Shown piece after piece: positions 11,449 to 21,804 of a DNA stretch of 64,000 nucleotides. The stretch lies in NCBI GenBank assembly GCA_001051155.2, contig JYIP02000002.1:2487583-2551582 (forward strand), in the 5' to 3' direction. Below the pieces are notes generated by a model. That model was not told where the DNA came from and did no database searches. It was given only the letters and a program-made list of their open reading frames with translations. Position 1 is the first letter of the stretch. Every line of letters starts with the position of its first letter. The stretch comes from Chrysoporthe austroafricana (lineage: Eukaryota; Ascomycota; Sordariomycetes; Diaporthales; Cryphonectriaceae). A program made the position numbers and the translations under genes.

Positions 11449-13171
11449 ATGGAATCCTTTGAGCTACATCGATTCTCGCCAGGTAGCAACCATTCGTGGG
11501 GTCTCTGGGGAGAGGGGACTGGTAGGGGCAGGGCGTACGACGAAAGCATTCACCAAACCTTGCACAACCGGATCGCCGAAAACCGCAGCCTAGTCGCATT
11601 TCCTATACGATTATATAACCCGAGAGACAGAGTGTCTTTTGAGACAAGAGACTGCCTCTCTCTTCCCGAGTACGTCGTGATATCGTACACCTGGGGTCGC
11701 TGGATGCTTCAGCCTGAACGTGATCGCGACACCGCCATTCACGGTGCTCACTGGTGTGCACCTGCCAATGAACGCTTCAGCAGGAATGACCTGGATTTGG
11801 CAGTAGAAAAGATCGCGGCTGGAATGAACGCCTGGGTTGACGTCTTCTGCATCCCGCAGAACGACAACGATGAAGAAAAGGCCATTGAGATAGGCAAGCA
11901 GAGCGCTATCTTTCGATCCGCGACCCGTGCGGCCGTGTGGCTCGGCACAGGAGGCCAGGACTTTGTCGTCGAAGTCTGCTCCTGGGTACCCGAGTCGATC
12001 GGGATGGTCCCCCCTTTAGTCTTCGACCTGCCGTGTTGTGCATTCCTTCAAGCCACCGGTAGAACAAGAGAGAGGAACGCAGAGACCTGGAGGAGAGTGG
12101 AAAGACTGGCAAACTTCGTGGATGGAACCTTGGGCCAGTTCTTTGTGGACGCTACAAGAGGCTGCACTCCGTCCCGACGCCGTATTCTTTGACAGTAAGG
12201 GTGAACAATTGGTACACCAAGACTCTGGGAGGCCAATCACAATCAAACACCTCAGGAGCACCATGCAAACCATCCTCGACGAGCTAACTAATGCAATAGA
12301 GTGGGAGGATGGCGATAACTTTCTTGACAGACCCGACCTCTGGAGTGATTGGGGTCTAGACAGCAATGACATTTCGTTACTTCGTCGAGCTGTGGACACC
12401 ATCCATACGGTATCATTTCACAGGCTGGGTACCATGAATGCAGGCGAATTACTGAGGGCTTCCGAGCGCCGCACAGCAACGCGAGACCATGACCGAGTCT
12501 ACGGTATCATGGGGGCTATCGGCGTCTCGATCTCTACGACATATGAGGTCAGCGCTGGCGAAGTCATGAATCGTTTCTTGTTGAAATTAAACCAAGAATT
12601 ACCGGTTGGGATTCAAGCCTTTTACCACGAAAAGCAAGTCTTGCCAGCGTGGCCACAGTGGCGCATGGACGAGGCCGCCACACCTCTATCTACTCTTCGG
12701 CAGCGTGAACCTCCATCACCTCCAAGCTTCTCTAGGATAACAACCTCGGGGGACCTTGTGTCAGATCACCTAAAATGTCTAGGTGCAAGGGGACTTGGTG
12801 AGCTGAAAGGAAACATACTGTGCGGCAGAGCCGTTATGGTCTCTGAACGACACGTTTTTCGTCAGCTCGTGAATGTGCATCAAGACAGACAAGAACGCCG
12901 CTCACTCACCCAGCTCTCTCACCTCTGCCTGATGTTGGAAGCTATCAGCCAGGAACACGACTTGGGACTAGTGTCTCTTGGGACTGTGAGCGGAGTGGAG
13001 AGCTTCGGCCTGTCCAATGCATATCTAATTCTCGTCTCTGATCCTATTCAAAAACCGCAGGAAGCTCGAGAAGGAAGTGTTGCTCAAAATTTCACGCGGC
13101 TAGGCCTGATATTGACGAAAAAAGAGTTATCTTTCACCGATGTTTCTCCACATGAGATTTTCATCAGATAG
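11449..13171 (+). pseudogene. HET-domain gene 2, reading frame interrupted near 12.0 kb
   Basis: From ATG 11449 the first frame carries the N-terminal HET blocks VISYTWGRW and AWVDVFCIPQ and continues past AAVWLG. The domain then resumes one frame over (open from 12020) with ASSLWTLQEAALRPD and runs to a stop at 13171. Its C-terminal NFTRLGLIL block corresponds to WRRLGYCEW in HET gene 3. The break lies between about 11985 and 12100. A one-base insertion explains it. A 34-nt intron (11986-12019, GT...AG) would restore frame but is shorter than usual fungal introns, and a longer choice (to 12070) lacks a branch site. I favour a frameshifted, recently inactivated HET gene of about 570 codons. 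It converges with the caspase-like relic, 31 bp away. Confidence 0.6.
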
Positions 13172-13202
13172 CGAAAGCCGAAAGTATGAAGAAGATACAG
13201 CT

Positions 13203-15171
13203 CTACAATGCGCTCTCCAACGATTCTGATGTCTTGTGGATGACAACTTTCAAGTCATGGGAGTACCAAAATCCAGATGACGATCCTCCACAGCTCTCCA
13301 AATCAGCTGACGCTTGGGTCTCCTTCGTCCTCTTCGCATTTGACTCGACCAGAACCTCATCGTTCTCTATAGCCACCCCAGATGCCAATGATACCGTAGG
13401 ATCATAGTTCCGTCTTAAGAATTCATCGTCCTTGATCCGTGGTAGCTCCAGGCTGTCAAACGAAACAACTCGATCCGTTAACAGAACTTTTAGAAGCTCA
13501 TTCACTTGGAGCTTACCGCCTTGAGGAGAAATGCCCTCTGGGCCATGAAAGGCTAGCCGTACATGGACGGAAGTCTCGGAAGTCTCCACCCTAGGCGCTG
13601 TCAGAGAGACTGGGTCCAGCCTGGGAGGTGCGACTGCATCCACAACTTCCGGATAAATGACTCTGATGCCAAATGAACTATCATAAGAGATGATATGCAC
13701 AAACAGCTCCACTTGGGTCCTGTTCCGAATGTGTATGACCAAATGGTCTCCCGAGAGCACGTGAAAGCACCCCTGGCTGTCAAAATTCGGGTAAACAACT
13801 GGTGGCTCGATCTGATGATATCGATAGCCACCAGCAATGTTGATATCGATGAGCCTGGATGGCTGACTCGAAGGGCTGCGAATATTGAGTAGCCGCTGAT
13901 ATACAATGGCCTGATATGATAGAGGCATGCTTGGCAGCGGAGCATATGACATTTTAGCTTGGTAGGAAGCGTGTAGCAGCCCGACATCCTCTGCAGCTTC
14001 TAATGTCGTCCTCGTAAGCAATGTGCACTAGATGAAGCGAATATGAGAGAAACTTACCACGGTGAAGAGGAATAACACCAAGGTCTAAAGTGCAAAGCTG
14101 CTCGTCGCTCCCGCGGCTGCAAAGTATTGCAGTGCTGGAGAACGCGTCAACTCGAATTGCTCTAACCAGGCCGTAGATTTTGAGTTCTCTCGCAACCTGT
14201 GGCCTTGCTATTTCATCATCCGATTGTGGTACGAGCACGAAGAGGTCATCTACCACCAACCCATGCGCACGTCCAGCCATGATGCTTATTGGAACCTCGC
14301 TATTCGTAGCGCAGCGAGACTCCACCTGGGCCCGCCACAGTGGTGGAAGCCTTGGTATGGCATCAAGACAAGAATCTCCAGGAAATCTTCTGAAGCTATC
14401 ACCTGACAGACTTGGTGTTAGTCTTATTCCATCAATGTTATTGGCAGCTTCTGAATCCTCTGAAGAAGCTGCTTGAAGTTATATGCCATATCTCCATTGT
14501 CCAGCGCTTTGAGGAGCCAAGTCGTAAGGAAGCCAAACTTCTCCGCTGTAGTTTCGTCCTGCTTTTCGTAGTCCAAGCCCAAGTCCGATTGACGCGCTTT
14601 CTGAGGACAAGAACCGTAGGCATTGAACGAGGTAATCATCGTGTACGCAGCATCCGGATCAGGGTCTCTCATCCACGTATCGGGGCTCTCCTGTCCCCAC
14701 TTCCTATGGGACATCATTTCTAGTTGCTCTGTGCTGAAGAGTGACGACATTGACCTCTCTGGTAATGGTTTGGATAGCTGTGGCATCCGACAGTCTAGGA
14801 TGACTGTAACTTCGAGGCCTTTCTCGCACATCTAGTTTAACATAGCTGATAACTCCACGTCGTGTAGAAACTTCTCATCCTGTATGGAGTCCCCTCGGAT
14901 GTTGGCTGGTACTAGTACCATGTCTTGATAAACTGCTAAATCAGAGTACTTTGGTAGTATAGACGGTTGATAAGAGAGCAGGCCGGAGAAGTGCACATAA
15001 AGTAGATCGCCTCGCCTGTCTTTTCTCAAGATCTCTTTGAATGCGCTCATGATGTTCTCGTAGGTTGGAATCGTGTTCAGCTCCTCGCTTTCGATGTTGT
15101 CATGGTCGTTCCAAGCGGTCTAGTAATTGCTCGTAATGCTCGACTCCGATCAATATTGCCCAGTTCGTCAT
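13203..15171 (-). pseudogene. Caspase-like (peptidase C14, metacaspase-type) pseudogene
   Basis: The relic starts MTNWAILIGVEHYEQ at 15171, the usual opening of fungal caspase-fold proteins. It shifts frame near 15105, then gives LLYVHFSG where a His should follow (14982-14993) but LLSY follows instead. After an in-frame TAG (14834-14832) comes VTVILDC, where the catalytic Cys-His-Ser codons lie one frame away behind a 4-base insertion (14789-14786). Further blocks (YTMITSFNAYG; FGFLTTWLLKAL) match the end of the caspase fold. The C-terminal part (14021-13203) carries the beta-rich tail of this family, with FVHIISYDSSFGIRVIYP and SFDSLELPRI. Both catalytic residues are thus lost, and there are at least three frame breaks plus one stop. 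Family assignment is from the order of blocks. It is not functional as a protease. Confidence 0.7.
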
Positions 15172-16121
15172 GGTCAGTTGGGTGATGTGACGAGATCTGA
15201 AGTAAGATCTGATGCCAGAGTAATCTTGCTGAATAGATAGTGAATCGAATGAGCACGAACAGAGCCGTTTCGAAGACAGCCGCGCTGGAAATGCTTGGTG
15301 GCTTTGGAGAGAACCATGCCCAAGGCGGTGGTATCCGGATATTCCTAGCACCAGTAGGTGGATAGAGATTTTTAGGGTCTTACTGATCGACAAAGAGGGG
15401 TTGTGTTGACTGCTATCTGTTGCAATCTCGGGTTTGAATCTTACCGAACGCCAAGCTCCTTATGCGTAAGCATCTGGGACATAACCATCCTCAAGACGTC
15501 TCTTACAATTTCGATCACTTTATGCAATCGTGGCCGCGCTGTAAGCCCGCTTTCATACATCTGACTAGCTTGTTCGCCCTAGATCTATTCCTAAGCATCA
15601 ACTGAAGCACGGCAGTTCGAAACGGTACTGGATCAGGTAGTGTACTGGAGAAAGTGTTTGATGCTCGTATTCGAGCATCACAGCTTAGTTGTTCTCACTC
15701 CATCTGAGTCTCGTTAGTGATATAACGTCAAAAGCGGATCCAACAGTAGTTGGCAGCATCATGGAACCCAAAGCTCAGCTCTCGTGGAATCAATCCAGTA
15801 CTCCATTTCACGGGCAGAAGGTGAGGATGACAAAGAGTGAGACCGGCTAGGTTCCTGTGCATGAGGCCCCGCTTCCTCGAGGGTTCACCAGCATTCGCGG
15901 CGATGAAGGCATGAGCTTCAGCGATGTAAGATGGGCAGACTTCAATGCATGGATGATGTCTCAACATGAAGGCACATACAATACTGTCCGGCCGGTTTTC
16001 TGCTCACTGTATAGCCTTGAACGGTATACAACTTAAGATAATGAGACATGAGAGTCACGCCCTACAGATTTTAAGCATCTTGCTGTTATTTGACCTTTTC
16101 TACCTCTATTACAAGCCAATG
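15172..16121. other. Intergenic, carries a short dispersed repeat
   Basis: No gene is supported. A block of about 48 bp near 15982-16030 (containing TCCGGCCGG and GTATAGCCTTGAACGG) recurs in diverged form at 18315-18362 between HET genes 3 and 4. Most differences are transitions. The rest is featureless. Confidence 0.4.
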
Positions 16122-18170
16122 CTACCCAAACAGGCCCTCTTCCTCAGCCCAATCATCACTGAACGCCCGAAGACACGGACCATATCTCTTCTCCCATTGC
16201 TCAATCACTGCAGGGTCGAGGTCTGACCCAGGCCGCAAGTATTGATCGTTCAACAAATTCGTCATCCACCACTCACAATACCCCAACCGCCGCCAATACG
16301 ACAAACATCCTCTTTTCGAGTTCTCGCGTACTAGAATGAGTCCGAAAGCTCGGATCGTGAAAGATGCTAGACCAAGCACTATAAGATCTTGAGACGCGAA
16401 TTTATCGGAAAGCCATTGACATCCTTCCGCCTCGTCCACCCAATCATCCCTTCCCTTCCAGCCATTGGGCCAGCCTCTTGTGAGATCTGAGCGATCAAGC
16501 TCAAGGATGAGGAGGCTCATAGGCTCTTCTGACCCCTCGAGATCATCTCGTGCGATTTCACAGAACTCCGAGGTGAGTGTCTTGGTGCAATTCAAGAGTG
16601 TGGTGAAACGGATTGTCTTTCCTCTGAAATGCCCCCAGGTATGACCGTCAACCAGCCTTATCGTTAGGGAGCAGAGATTCGTTGGGACTCGCTCTGCAAA
16701 TCTAGAAAAGGTCAGTCACCAGCACCTTAAGTATATCCAGGACCTGGATAGGAAACGATGTTGAACCTACATCATCTTCTTTCTGAGCACTGCTTCTTGG
16801 TGGTTGTTCCCGTCAAGATTCTCAAGCCATTGAAAGTCGTTCATACTGGAGTCAACTTGCTTCCATTTCCCATCCTGGCGGTCAGTCCTGGTTACCTAGT
16901 CTTAGTTAGAATAGTCTGGACTTACTATATCAACCCACTCAGGATCGAGAGCTCCGACAAAAGTCGTCGATCCTGGACTAATATGCCAATTATTCCCAAA
17001 TTCAACTGGCTCTAACGTCACGAACAGTTGACTCATTAGAGGGAATCTTTTGAGGATCTCTTGGCCCAACTGTACTTCCAGCTCTGATCTGGTGAAATCA
17101 TGCTGAGACACTCCAACTGCTGTCGACCCAAGTCGAAAACCAAAAATTTGTTGTATCCCATAGACCCGGTCCGGCTCCCTAGTAGTTTTTCGCTGACCAG
17201 AGGCAATGAATGCAGCCAGAGGGTTACCCTCCTGCAAACCGGACGTAACACCAATGCGACTCACAAGCGCCTGGTGTCTGGCCGAGGCCTCCACTGTAGT
17301 CTCAGAATTTAAATCCCAGACCTCCTCATTGATGAGGCGCACAAGGTCAGTGCATATGCGCACGAAAACTCTGAAGCAGAACGGAAAATTTAGTCCGTCC
17401 ACGACAGGCGACGCTGCATCGGCCGCCAGTAGGCCGTCCCGAGCGAGGAATAGTGCATCCTGTCGGATGAAAGCTTCTTGGAGTGTCCAAAGTGAGGAGA
17501 ACCACGGATCTCGAGCGAGCAATTCGAGGCTTTCCTGTATTGCGTTCAAGGGGCGGGGTAGCCGTGCGGTTGGATCAAGGCCCCTAGGAATTGATATCGT
17601 GGTTAGATTTTCGGTCAGATGAAAGCCTGGAAAGGTGGTGAGCCACACATAAACGTTGTGTGCCCCTCGAAATATATCTGCTTGCCGTCCTATTTCAGCC
17701 GCTCCATCGGGAGAGTTACGCCGTTGGTCGATGCAAGCGATATCTAGCCACAGAAACTCAACCGGACGCGAGACATGATCCTGAGTAGACATTTCGGTAC
17801 GTGCTTGCGATAATCCCGCCTGCTTTGTCTTCTCGGCGGAGCTTGGAACTGCCTGCACAGCTCTGTTGATTGCTGCCATAAACTCTTCTTGGCTGAAATG
17901 CTCTGGGTTAATTCGCGGGACAGTCCACTCAACTCCATTGATATCTAGAGCTCGAATACCAGGACATTGGTCGGCAGTACGCAGCTCCCAGCGGCCCCAT
18001 GTGTAAGTGATTGCGTTATATAATGGCGCCAACGATGAGCCGTAGATATTTCCCGGCTGCCAGCAGTACGAAGTCATTGTGGGTACATGGAGGAGGCGAC
18101 GAGGCCAGTGGCCAAGGTCAGCTTCGAACTCGGCCTGCTCCAGGAGGCCATCCATGATGATCTCGTTCAA
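16122..18170 (-). CDS. HET-domain protein, HET gene 3 (642 aa, three exons)
   Basis: Exons are 18170-16926, 16874-16771 and 16701-16122. Introns are 51 nt (GTAAGT donor, CTGAC-type branch site, CCAG acceptor) and 69 nt (GTAGGT...TTCTAG). The summed coding length is 1929 nt, exactly 643 codons including the stop, which supports the model. HET blocks are ITYTWGRW (54-61), FLWLDIACIDQR (139-150) and SSLWTLQEAF (225-234). The C-terminal region has a small beta-rich module (HTWGHFRGKTIRF) and ends WRRLGYCEWW...GLFG. No NACHT or repeat domain is visible. The role is nonself-triggered cell death by analogy with HET proteins. It is head-to-head with HET gene 4, its closest paralogue here, across a shared 442-bp spacer, and is the only multi-exon HET gene in the window that appears intact. 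Confidence 0.85.
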
Positions 18171-18612
18171 AGCAAGCTCAACGACGCAGGTAATACAATG
18201 GGTGAAAAAAACTGATTGACCCGGGGGCTTCTCTCTTTCTGCGGTACTTTACATAAAGTTAGATGGTCTTGCGGCTCTGGTGAGTTGGGTCAGCCAGAAA
18301 TGTGGCAGTCGATGCTATCCGGCCGGGTTTTCGCTCGCCATATAGCTTAAAACGGTAAGGAGCTGACCTGAAACTCACTGCTCACGTGTCTACAACTTGC
18401 AGGCATCGATGTAAGCTGAGAGATCAGTATTAGGATCAGTTCCGGGCAAAACACGCTAACGTGCAGTAAAAAAATCTCACTACAGAGATCAGCATTTGGG
18501 ATGTCAGCCGCTACCATCAGTCCTGAACGAAGCCGAGAATTCTTCAACATCCTAACTCTATACAAAAGGGGTGAAGGTTTGTGGCTCGTAGCAGTCAGAT
18601 TTTCTATTTGCT
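18171..18612. promoter_or_regulatory. Shared divergent promoter region of HET genes 3 and 4
   Basis: The 442-bp spacer separates the start codons of two head-to-head paralogues, so both promoters must lie here. A TATA-like CTATACAAAAG sits at about 18557-18567, roughly 50 bp before the HET 4 ATG. The spacer also holds a diverged copy (18315-18362) of a short block found at 15982-16030. The assignment is by position; no operator can be defined. Confidence 0.4.
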
Positions 18613-20757
18613 ATGGAGGTAGACACGGATGCAGTATGGATAGGAATGCCGCGGGAGTGGCCCGACCGACTGCTCCATGTTCCCACCATGACCTCTTATC
18701 AATGCGAGATCGTGCAGGGCCATGCTAAATACGGAGAATATTGGCAACCACGCTACTACGCTCTCTCCTACACCTGGGGCCGTTGGGAGCTGCAGGATAA
18801 CGAGAGGCCTGAGGTAAAGGCGCTTCCTGTCAAGAACATCCCCTGGGCGGTGCCACGGATCGTTCCCGACCGCTTTACCACGACACAATTTGAGCAGGTG
18901 CTGCGCGACATCACCACAGACAATATCCGTGTGCCCGAAGCCACCTCGTGGGCCACACCTGAGTTCGTCTGGCTCGACATCGCCTGCATCGACCAGAGGC
19001 CCAACAGCCCACTCAAGGCGCAGGAAATAGGGCGTCAGGCGGTCATCTTCCGTGGTGCAGAAAAGGTCTTTGTATGGCTGCATGGGATCGAACCCGTAGT
19101 GCTCCGCCAGGCACTTGATGGCTTATTCGGGGCTGGCAGCGAGGCGTTATTTCCACGGTCGTCCATGAGCTCTGGGTTGGAGAGGAGAGGGGAGGTGCTC
19201 AGGGGAGACGAAGCTTTCCTGGCAAAATCTGTGGCAAGTCTCGAGACCCTTCTGGCAGATCCTTGGTTTCATCGCTTTGGACTCTACAGGAAGCTTTTCT
19301 GTCCCCTAATTCAGGGCTTGTGGATAAAAATGGGCGTCTGTTGGTCCGGTCCGACATCTCCGAGGCGGACATATCACTAGATGACGTTACCAGGTGCTGT
19401 GAAACACTGGCCAACGCTTGCGCTCGCAGTGCCGCCATCAAGAAGAAAGCCACGATGCCCCTCGGTTCGTTAGAGCAGGCTTTGACAGATCTCGTCGAGA
19501 GGAGCGGACTGGTTACGATGAGGCTGCGGAACCCGATGTCTCTGTACACGTTGGCCAGCAAGCGGACCACGCGGGACCTGCGATAGAATTTACGGCATTA
19601 TGCAAGTCTTTGGATTTCGACTAGGCTCTTCAGCTGAGGGAGCAGATCCTAATGAGACATTCACTCTCCCGGAGCTAGAGACGCAGCTGGGAGGGAAATT
19701 GCTCGAGGAATTGCCTCTACTGAGCCAAGTAGCTGTTCACACGGAGCTGGTGCCCTTCGGGCGGGCCTGGCGGGTCCACCGCTCATCAGTCATGACGCGA
19801 GAGCTCCCCTACTATCGCACTTCGAGCCTCTGGGGCAGATTCACGGTAGCATGCGACCTTTCCACAGCCACTCGAGATGGGACAACATGGGCTCGCTTTG
19901 GCGGTCGTACCTTACCATTTAATCGCCTAGTGGAAGTCTGCCGAGCTGTCAATGAGTCTGGGTTATACCGGTTTCGTGATACTGTTCACGGCTATGACTT
20001 GGACCCGGCTGGTAAAAGCTGTTTTCAGCTCGCCCTCGATGTCTCTGAAGCCACCCTCAGAAGTTCCTATTTAAGTGCGCAGAAGCTGTCTCAGATTCCC
20101 TTGAAATGCGAAAACCAGCACAGGACGGCGTCCGAATTGCAGAAGGCATACGTCGACCAAATACAGGTTCTGTTGCTCGGCCAGTTCACAGACGAGAGGC
20201 GGGACCGGTGGGATTTTGATAAGTTCAAGGACGAGAACTTGCACTGTTCCGAGAAATGGAATGTGGGTATCCTGCTATCAATACCGGGCACTGTGAGCCC
20301 AACGAGCTCTCACAGTCAAGGGTTATAGCGTAGGCTGGGCATCATGATATGGGACCTTATGAATAATGTGCTGAGCAGTCGGACCGATGAAGAGAAGGAA
20401 CTGTTGCTGGGTGAGAGCAAGGCTTGGGGGGATATGGAAGGACTCTTTGTGTTACACGGGCACCTAAGGGTGCCCCGAAAGGAAGGATGTTGAGGCGTCG
20501 CGAGTTACGCGCCGTTGGGCATGAAAAACCCGCCCAGCTGCAGGAAGAAAGGCACCCAACTGCATAAAGAAGGGGGCTGTGCAATAGATGCCTGAGGCAG
20601 ACGTCGGGAATCAAGGTCTATAAGTACGGCGAGAACGCGCCCGTCGGATCAAGGATGGACCTGGTTCTTCAGCACTCCTTAGACCACCTTAACAGTTATC
20701 ATTAAATGAAGACCCCTTCCAAGCCCAGAAACTCTGCCCTTGTAACACTTTGGCTGA
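18613..20757 (+). pseudogene. HET-domain gene 4, pseudogene split by a solo LTR
   Basis: It starts at ATG 18613, with LHVPTMTSY and YTWGRWEL shared almost word for word with HET gene 3, then FVWLDIACIDQR. Three kinds of damage follow. (1) Near 19266 one T is missing from a T-run, so DPWF is followed by an out-of-frame SLWTLQEAF. (2) Near 19581-19584 one extra base restores the original frame at DRIYGIMQVFGFRLGSS. (3) TAG at 20326-20328 stands where HET gene 3 has the Trp of WRRLG; RRLG and MEGLF continue in the same frame beyond it. A 298-bp solo LTR (20450-20747) then splits the last Gly codon. Joining the flanks across one target duplication gives LFG and TGA (20755-20757), the same ending as HET gene 3. 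Without read-through, translation would stop well before this point. Confidence 0.8.
20450..20747. mobile_element. Solo LTR, copy 2 (298 bp) inserted in HET gene 4
   Basis: The element begins TGTTACACGGG and ends CTTGTAACA, so its 7-bp ends TGTTACA and TGTAACA are near-perfect inverted repeats. It is flanked by CTTTG on both sides (20445-20449 and 20748-20752). It is the same length as the copy at 2864-3161 and about 89 percent identical by hand alignment, with mostly transition differences. The target is the Leu-Phe-Gly-stop end of HET gene 4. Confidence 0.93.
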
Positions 20758-20897
20758 TCAACAACCTTGTCATCTAATAATTACCGAGACTCAATTTAGA
20801 ATCGCCAACAAGGGTTATCTATTATTCGTATAGTAAATTTTAGTATTAGTCCCCTATCGTGGCTTTTCGCAATGAACTCTTTAAACATACGTACTGA

Positions 20898-21494
20898 TTA
20901 TGAAGTTGAGATTAATTCAATATTAATAACTTCTGAAATCAGCTTTGTGATGCTCTGCGTATATTTACGCATGGCTGCCGGCTTTTCCTGATTGTCGTTA
21001 CGTGTCCGCAAGTATGCGTCCAACTCCGCCGCATCGTCTTGTGCTTTGCCAATGTCATCATTAAGGAAATCTTTGGAACTCCGCATCACCCTCCAGAGGC
21101 AGATACCCAGCCTCATATAGGCAAGCACCATCGGGCCTGGTTGGGAGGACGCTTTGTGGGGAAAGAGCCAGTAGTGGTGGGACTTCCACAAAGGGTTTCC
21201 AAGGCCTCCTGTCCTAAGATCGCCCATAGTTAGGATGAATAGGTTCGCGGATCCAAAAGATTTCAGTAAATCTTTCCTATCTGGCCTCCATAGGCTACGA
21301 AATGCAATTTAAATGCTCGTCTGCCTACTGACCTCGTTCATTTTGACACTGCCATTCTCCCGGTAAGTGCAAGCAATATCTAACCAGACCCGACCGGTCC
21401 CATTATTCTTCATGACCTGGAGAGTATTCTGGGATAGCCCTTGCAGGAACGTATAAGCTGACTGGATCACCTGTTTCCTGACGACGACGAGCCC
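20898..21494 (-). pseudogene. HET-domain gene fragment (fifth HET locus, relic)
   Basis: On the minus strand from 21480 to 21309 a frame reads QSAYTFLQGL, then GRVWLDIACTYR and MNEVSRQTSI before TAA (21311-21309). WLDIAC followed by EVSRQTSI matches WLDIACIDQR...EIGRQADI of HET gene 3 in order and spacing, so this is a piece of a HET domain. The N-terminal TWGRW block is missing; homology stops at about 21495, where an LTR-like sequence starts. Downstream a 109-codon frame (21227-20898) may be its degraded continuation but has no recognisable block. A GTCAGT site just after the KMNE codons could be a donor, but splicing there would remove conserved residues. It is a truncated non-functional copy. 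Confidence 0.55.
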
Positions 21495-21804
21495 TGTTAG
21501 GACTACGGTAGCCCGGATCCAACATCCGTAGCAAAGACATCTCTTATATAAGAATTGTAGGCGTTATGATTATATAAGTCGGGCTTAGGTTGGGATTGCA
21601 AGGACCAAAGTACGGTCCTTTCGATGTAACCTTGGACCGCAGCAGTCGCGTTGCGGCTTTATCGGTCCAAGACTGAAGAGCTGGATATATAAGACTAGAG
21701 ATTTCCTACTGTCAGATAAATTTCATTATTGCTCTTTAGTCGTCAATCCAATTATTCAGTTCTCTTTGAGTAGCTTCACCGCTAGTGATTATTGCACAAT
21801 AACA
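21495..21804. mobile_element. Possible second-family solo LTR (weak)
   Basis: The stretch begins TGTTAGGACTACGG exactly where homology of the HET fragment ends, and finishes near CACAATAACA, giving TG...CA ends about 310 bp apart. Inside are TATATAAG motifs and a CT/AT-rich 3' part typical of LTR promoters. The flanking 5-mers (AGCCC and GACAC) do not match, so no target duplication supports the boundaries, and there is no second copy in the window. Confidence 0.3.

Noticed and set aside
7691..20757. Calling the HET genes NLR (NACHT-WD40) incompatibility receptors
   Set aside because: No Walker A/B motif or WD40, TPR or ankyrin repeat is visible in any of the HET frames.
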